9,003 nt of DNA from Candidatus Krumholzibacteriia bacterium. GTDB lineage: Bacteria; Krumholzibacteriota; Krumholzibacteriia; LZORAL124-64-63. The translations under genes and the position numbers were made by a program. Below are positions 6,022-9,003 of the stretch, one piece after another (within the stretch, counting starts at the first letter, position 1; each line of letters opens with the position of its first letter). The stretch lies in contig DAOWLV010000102.1 of the NCBI GenBank assembly GCA_030643455.1, positions 1-9,003 of the forward strand, given 5' to 3'. The notes beneath the pieces are model-generated. The model had not been told where the DNA came from. It worked only from the letters and a program-made list of their open reading frames with translations, and made no database searches.

Positions 6022-7094
6022 ACCGGACTGCTTCTTGTGGACCGCCGCCTGTCGCCCTCCACCAGGATGTCCACGGGGGATGACGTGGCCTCGCGGCGAT
6101 CGACGAAAAGGTTGCTGCCGTTGATGGTCTTGGCCTTGTGCTTCACCTCGGCGCAGATTTCCGCGACCTCCACGTAACGGGTGAACCAGTAGTCCCGCAG
6201 ATACATGCCCCCCATGGAGATCGAAGTGATCGGGAAATGGCCGATGCAGCCCTGCCGGTCGACGGACACGATGCTGCCCCGCTCCCGGTCCTCGTCGTTG
6301 TAGAACGAGGAGGCGCCTTCGTCGAATCTCCGGACGACTTCATTGCCGAATTCCAGCATATGTTCAGAAGGCAGCATGACCACGAAATCGTCCCCACCGA
6401 TGTGCCCCAGGAATCCCTGGCCTTCGCAGATCTTGCGCAGGGCCGTTTGCAGGATTTCCGCGTTGAAGATGAGCACGTCATCTCCGATGATGAAACCGTA
6501 GGCGTCGTTGAAGGCCTTGAAGTTGTCCAGGTCGGTGTGGACGATGGCCACGTCCCGGTTCTGGTCGAGGGCCCCCTGGATGGCCCTCTGGATCGAGTTG
6601 TTGCCCGGAAGCCGGGTCAGAGGGTTGGCATCGATGGCGATGGCCTGCATCTCCTCGTTCTGGCGCACGAGCTGGTGGAGCTTGATCTGGGTGCGGACCC
6701 GCGACAGGAATTCGCTGAGATGGCACGGCTTGACGATGTAGTCGACCCCGCCCGAAGCATAACCCTGGTCGATATTCTCCGACGAGCGGTCGCCCGTGAT
6801 GAAAATGACCGGGATTGTCCGCCAGTCGGAATTCTGCTTGAGACGTCGGCAGAGTTCGTACCCGTTCAAGTCCCGCATGCCGGCATCGATGAGGAAAAGA
6901 TCGGGGATCATGGATTCGAGGATCATCAGCGTGTCGTCCTCATCCCGGGCACAAAACACCTCGTAGCCCTGGTTGCGGAGGGTGCTGGCATGAATCCTCA
7001 GATCCTGGAGGGATTCATCTACAATCAGGATTTTTGGGTCGCCTGCGATCAAGTTTGAACACATCCCGTAGGTTTCCACCACGTCACGGACCAC
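6018..7094 (-). CDS. Response regulator with GGDEF domain (variant GGDDF)
   Basis: A 358-residue REC-GGDEF protein. The receiver spans ~21-140: acidic pair Asp26-Glu27 (ILIVDES), phospho-acceptor Asp70 in LFLIDAGMRDLNGYE, Thr100 in IFITG, and Lys122-Pro123. A short helical linker leads to the GGDEF fold (~155-330), with PLTRLPGNNSI (158-168), HTDLDNFKAFNDAYGF (186-201) and HIGGDDF (231-237). GGDEF enzymes make cyclic di-GMP from two GTP. Here the signature is GGDDF and the RxxD inhibitory site is replaced by ExxG, so activity may be reduced or absent; the domain may instead sense GTP or bind a partner. No sensor kinase is adjacent. The start is uncertain: GTG 7094 gives 358 residues, while ATG 7064 still keeps the whole receiver. 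There is no DNA-binding domain. The C-terminal ~28 residues are basic and probably disordered. Confidence 0.9.
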   Translation of the reverse strand: MVRDVVETYGMCSNLIAGDPKILIVDESLQDLRIHASTLRNQGYEVFCARDEDDTLMILESMIPDLFLIDAGMRDLNGYELCRRLKQNSDWRTIPVIFITGDRSSENIDQGYASGGVDYIVKPCHLSEFLSRVRTQIKLHQLVRQNEEMQAIAIDANPLTRLPGNNSIQRAIQGALDQNRDVAIVHTDLDNFKAFNDAYGFIIGDDVLIFNAEILQTALRKICEGQGFLGHIGGDDFVVMLPSEHMLEFGNEVVRRFDEGASSFYNDEDRERGSIVSVDRQGCIGHFPITSISMGGMYLRDYWFTRYVEVAEICAEVKHKAKTINGSNLFVDRREATSSPVDILVEGDRRRSTRSSPV

Positions 7095-7145
7095 CCCACT
7101 GGCGGGGTTGCCCGAACTCGTTTTTCATGGACTCTACTATCGGTT

Positions 7146-7174
7146 ATCGTATTCTGGGGTAGGAAATTAACCAA
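7146..7174 (-). promoter_or_regulatory. Candidate promoter of the response regulator gene
   Basis: On the minus strand TTGGTT (7174-7169) and TACGAT (7151-7146) are exactly 17 bases apart, with three and four matches to the sigma-70 boxes. The site lies in the AT-rich divergent gap, about 50 bases before GTG 7094. It is a weak consensus match. Confidence 0.3.
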
Positions 7175-7190
7175 AAAGTGAAGGAATTTA

Positions 7191-8435
7191 ATGCCAGGCA
7201 GGATTCTGCATCTGCTGTCGCAACGACCCTCTCGCACCGGAAGTGGCGTAACTCTGGACGCAATCGTCCGTCTGGCGGGTCGGGCCGGGTGGGTCCAACA
7301 GGCCATGGTCGGGGTTCCAGTGAGCGAAATGAACCCCGTTCTGGGGGATCTGGAGGCCGCGGCCATTCATCCGGTCTTCTTTGCCGGCTCCGCGCAGGAG
7401 GCTCCGAATCACGCGCCGACCCCGGATCTCGATTTCCCGGTACCCGGGATGAGCGATGTCATGCCCTACGCCAGTTCGGTCTGGTCCCAGTTGTCTGACA
7501 AATCCCTGACTGCCTACCGCCGCACCTGGCGGGACCACCTTCGGCGGGTCGTCGAAACCTTCCAGCCGGACCTGATCCACTCCAACCACATCTGGCTGCT
7601 CACTTCCCTGGTCAAGGACGTCGCCCCTGATCTGCCGGCCGTGGCCACATGTCACGCCACGGGGCTTCGCCAGATGGAGCTGTGCCCCGGATTGAAGGAC
7701 GAGGTCATCCGCGGCTGTCGGCGGATCGACCGGTTCTGCGTCCTGCGCGAGGACCACCTGGAGCAACTGGCCAGCACCCTGGACATTCCCGCCGACAGGA
7801 TCACGGTCACCGGAGCAGGCTACCGGGATGAGCTGTTTTTTTCCGGTTCCACGCCCGCACCCGGGACCGGTGAATTGCTCTACATCGGGAAATACAGCGC
7901 CGCCAAGGGACTGCCCTGGCTGTTGGATGCAGTGGAAAGACTATCGGTGGATCATCCCGATCTGCGCCTTCATGTCGCCGGCAGCGGCGCGGGACCCGAG
8001 GCGGACAAACTCCGGCGCCGCATGGAGACCCTGTCGCCGGTGGTGGTCCTGCACGGCCAACTGGATCAAGCCGCTCTTGCCGACCTGATGCGCCGGTGCG
8101 ACATCTGCGTGCTGCCCTCGTTCTACGAAGGCGTGCCCCTGGTGCTGGTGGAAGCGGCCGCCTGCAACTGCCGGATCGTGTCCACCGCCTTGCCCGGAGT
8201 GATCGAGCAGATCTCACCGTATCTCGGTGACAGGTTGGACCTGGTTCCGCTGCCTCGCCTCACGGGTATCGATCAGCCGGTTCCCGAGGATCTGCCCCAC
8301 TTCGTGGATGATCTTGTGGTCTCGTTGCGTGGGGCACTGGAAGCCGGAACCGAGGTCACTCCGCCTGACCTGGCCCACTTCACCTGGGATGCGGTTTTTG
8401 GGCGGGTTGAAAAGATCTGGCGGGGGTTGATTTGA
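7191..8435 (+). CDS. GT-B glycosyltransferase, GT4 type
   Basis: A 414-residue glycosyltransferase of the GT-B fold. The N-terminal acceptor domain (~1-215) starts with a beta strand RILHLLSQRPSRTGSGV and contains FQPDLIHSNHIW (124-135). The C-terminal donor domain (~225-400) has LLYIGKYSAAKGLPWLLDAV (229-248), HVAGSGAG (261-268), LHGQLDQ (287-293) and the EX7E motif EGVPLVLVE (Glu313, Glu321) after CDICVLPSFY. Retaining enzymes of this kind move a sugar from a nucleotide sugar to a glycan or lipid in polysaccharide or lipopolysaccharide synthesis. No membrane span is seen, so it is cytoplasmic or peripheral. ATG 7191 has AAGGA at 7181-7185. It stands alone between a divergent regulator and a convergent HNH gene. 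The donor and acceptor cannot be read from sequence. Confidence 0.9.
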   Translation: MPGRILHLLSQRPSRTGSGVTLDAIVRLAGRAGWVQQAMVGVPVSEMNPVLGDLEAAAIHPVFFAGSAQEAPNHAPTPDLDFPVPGMSDVMPYASSVWSQLSDKSLTAYRRTWRDHLRRVVETFQPDLIHSNHIWLLTSLVKDVAPDLPAVATCHATGLRQMELCPGLKDEVIRGCRRIDRFCVLREDHLEQLASTLDIPADRITVTGAGYRDELFFSGSTPAPGTGELLYIGKYSAAKGLPWLLDAVERLSVDHPDLRLHVAGSGAGPEADKLRRRMETLSPVVVLHGQLDQAALADLMRRCDICVLPSFYEGVPLVLVEAAACNCRIVSTALPGVIEQISPYLGDRLDLVPLPRLTGIDQPVPEDLPHFVDDLVVSLRGALEAGTEVTPPDLAHFTWDAVFGRVEKIWRGLI

Positions 8436-8444
8436 CCCGGTGAA

Positions 8445-8469
8445 GTTGTCGCGGTGATGGCGCGATGAC
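8445..8469. terminator. Hairpin between convergent genes, possible terminator
   Basis: A nine-base-pair stem with two G-T wobbles (8445-8453 with 8461-8469) and a seven-base loop lies in the 43-base gap between the glycosyltransferase stop and the HNH stop. Neither side has a T-tract, so it is not a canonical intrinsic terminator. Its position would suit a bidirectional end. Confidence 0.3.
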
Positions 8470-8478
8470 AGCACATAA

Positions 8479-8865
8479 TCAAGCGGTGCGCTTTAATTGA
8501 ATCCCGCCTCTCCGCTCATGATACAACCGGTGGCAGGAGCCGCAGAGGGTCACCAGGTTATCCGCCTTGTTGCTGCCTCCCTGCTGTCTTGAAACGATGT
8601 GGTGCACTTCCAGAAACCGGGTTCTGCCGCAACCGGGGGCCTGGCAGCGGTGCTGGTCTCTTGCGAGCACTTCCCTGCGCACCCGGGGCGGGATGGTGGT
8701 CGTGTTGCGGCCTCCGTGATCGCAGACCGCGGCATCGCAGCGCATTCTGTCGGACTCGGCTTTACTCAACTCGCGTTCGCCCGCGTCGGTTTGGACCGTC
8801 ATGCGCCCCGTGGCTGCATTTTCGTGGACATGGATCTGGACCGGCGGCCGGCTTGAAAAGGCCAT
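8479..8865 (-). CDS. HNH endonuclease, C-terminal part (5'-interrupted)
   Basis: The 128 residues from ATG 8865 hold a complete HNH nuclease core. Two CxxxxC/CxxC zinc knuckles (CQAPGC and CGSC) flank EVHHIVSRQQGG, then NLVTLCGSCHRLYH, giving the His-His, Asn and His of the motif. A leading segment, IPPRVRREVLARDQHRC, is typical of larger HNH proteins with a long N-terminal domain (several hundred residues, from memory), of which only ~60 residues remain. The same frame stays open upstream to the window edge, including a possible GTG at 8967, but that stretch (8870-9003) is group II intron sequence and not protein-like. The gene is therefore either split by an intron, with its 5' exon beyond the window, or a 5'-truncated remnant. 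ATG 8865 has no ribosome site. It is convergent with the glycosyltransferase. Confidence 0.7.
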   Translation of the reverse strand: MAFSSRPPVQIHVHENAATGRMTVQTDAGERELSKAESDRMRCDAAVCDHGGRNTTTIPPRVRREVLARDQHRCQAPGCGRTRFLEVHHIVSRQQGGSNKADNLVTLCGSCHRLYHERRGGIQLKRTA

Positions 8866-8869
8866 CGCG

Positions 8870-9003
8870 GTAGGGACCCAGATTGCCCCGGACCCCCCGC
8901 ACAGATCCCGGCGTGCGGAACTACCGCACCGGGCTCCTGCCTCAGGTATTGACGCACAAGCGCGCACTGGGATAGGGATGAAGGATCCGCGGCGGCGGCA
9001 ACC
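8870..9003 (-). mobile_element. 3' end of a bacterial group II intron (partial)
   Basis: The minus strand shows the end of a group II intron in the order expected after a maturase gene. A region in front of domain V reads, in one frame, HPYPSARLCVNT, resembling the recurring HPYPNVRFAVTHPR pseudo-translation seen after many bacterial intron maturases (from memory). It is followed by domain V (8936-8904), a TGTGCGGGGGG linker and a domain VI stem (8896-8890 with 8879-8873). The 3' boundary is placed after CCCTAC at 8870, before CGCGATGG. The maturase/reverse transcriptase gene, if present, lies beyond 9003. It sits directly upstream of the HNH coding remnant. Only the last ~130 bases are in view, so completeness and mobility are unknown. 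Confidence 0.8.
8904..8936 (-). ncRNA. Group II intron domain V (catalytic hairpin)
   Basis: A 33-base hairpin begins with GAGC, which contains the catalytic AGC triad, and ends GGGATC. The long stem closes on a TAGT-type loop with the arms TGCGG and CCGCA. The length is close to the usual 34 and matches the bacterial class whose domain V carries a GCGGTAGTTCCGC tip. This is the most conserved part of a group II intron and is the main evidence for the element. Confidence 0.8.

Noticed and set aside
6138..7058. A 306-codon plus-strand frame opposite the response regulator
   Set aside because: The minus-strand product has complete receiver and GGDEF motifs; the opposite frame has none.
7105..7118. 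A sigma-54-like TGGC...TTGC element before the regulator and glycosyltransferase
   Set aside because: The GG-to-GC spacing is seven bases where ten are required.
7084..7128. A 14-codon minus-strand frame overlapping the regulator start, as a possible leader peptide
   Set aside because: It has no ribosome site, no attenuator-like codon run and no associated hairpin pair; chance is sufficient.

Overview
The window looks like chromosomal DNA from a GC-rich, Gram-negative-type bacterium, probably from an uncultured or poorly sampled lineage. It carries peptidoglycan-recycling genes, an envelope acyltransferase, an envelope-type glycosyltransferase, butyrate-type acid metabolism and a c-di-GMP-style regulator. 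Nothing in the sequence fixes the phylum. Genes are densely packed on both strands, and many long antisense frames are shadows caused by the GC-rich codon pattern.

Layout, left to right. (1) 54-713 (+) is a left-handed beta-helix O-acyltransferase. Its true start may lie 3' of a perfect TATAAT box that sits inside the long reading frame. (2) 745-3916 (-) is a two-gene operon. The promoter-proximal gene fuses an N-terminal phosphotransacetylase-like domain to a complete butyrate kinase. The second gene is a free-standing phosphate butyryltransferase. The fused domain appears to lack the catalytic Ser-Arg pair while the free-standing enzyme keeps Ser-Arg, so the fused domain may be an acyl-CoA sensor and not a second enzyme. 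(3) 3917-3995 is a short divergent intergenic region with a candidate promoter and an inverted repeat. (4) 3996-6021 (+) is a translationally coupled pair: a YkuD-fold enzyme with no signal peptide and a MurC/Mpl-type ligase. Together they look like a cytoplasmic route that trims murein tetrapeptide and ligates the product back to UDP-MurNAc. (5) 6018-7094 (-) is a receiver-GGDEF response regulator with a variant GGDDF signature and no RxxD inhibitory site. Its stop codon interleaves with that of the ligase. (6) 7191-8435 (+) is a GT4-type glycosyltransferase. (7) 8479-9003 (-) holds the 3' end of a group II intron (domains V and VI recognisable) followed directly by the C-terminal part of an HNH endonuclease gene, so the HNH gene is interrupted or 5'-truncated.

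The two most interesting points are the acyltransferase-like/butyrate-kinase fusion with an apparently dead transferase site, and the YkuD-Mur ligase recycling pair. No CRISPR array, tRNA or rRNA was seen.
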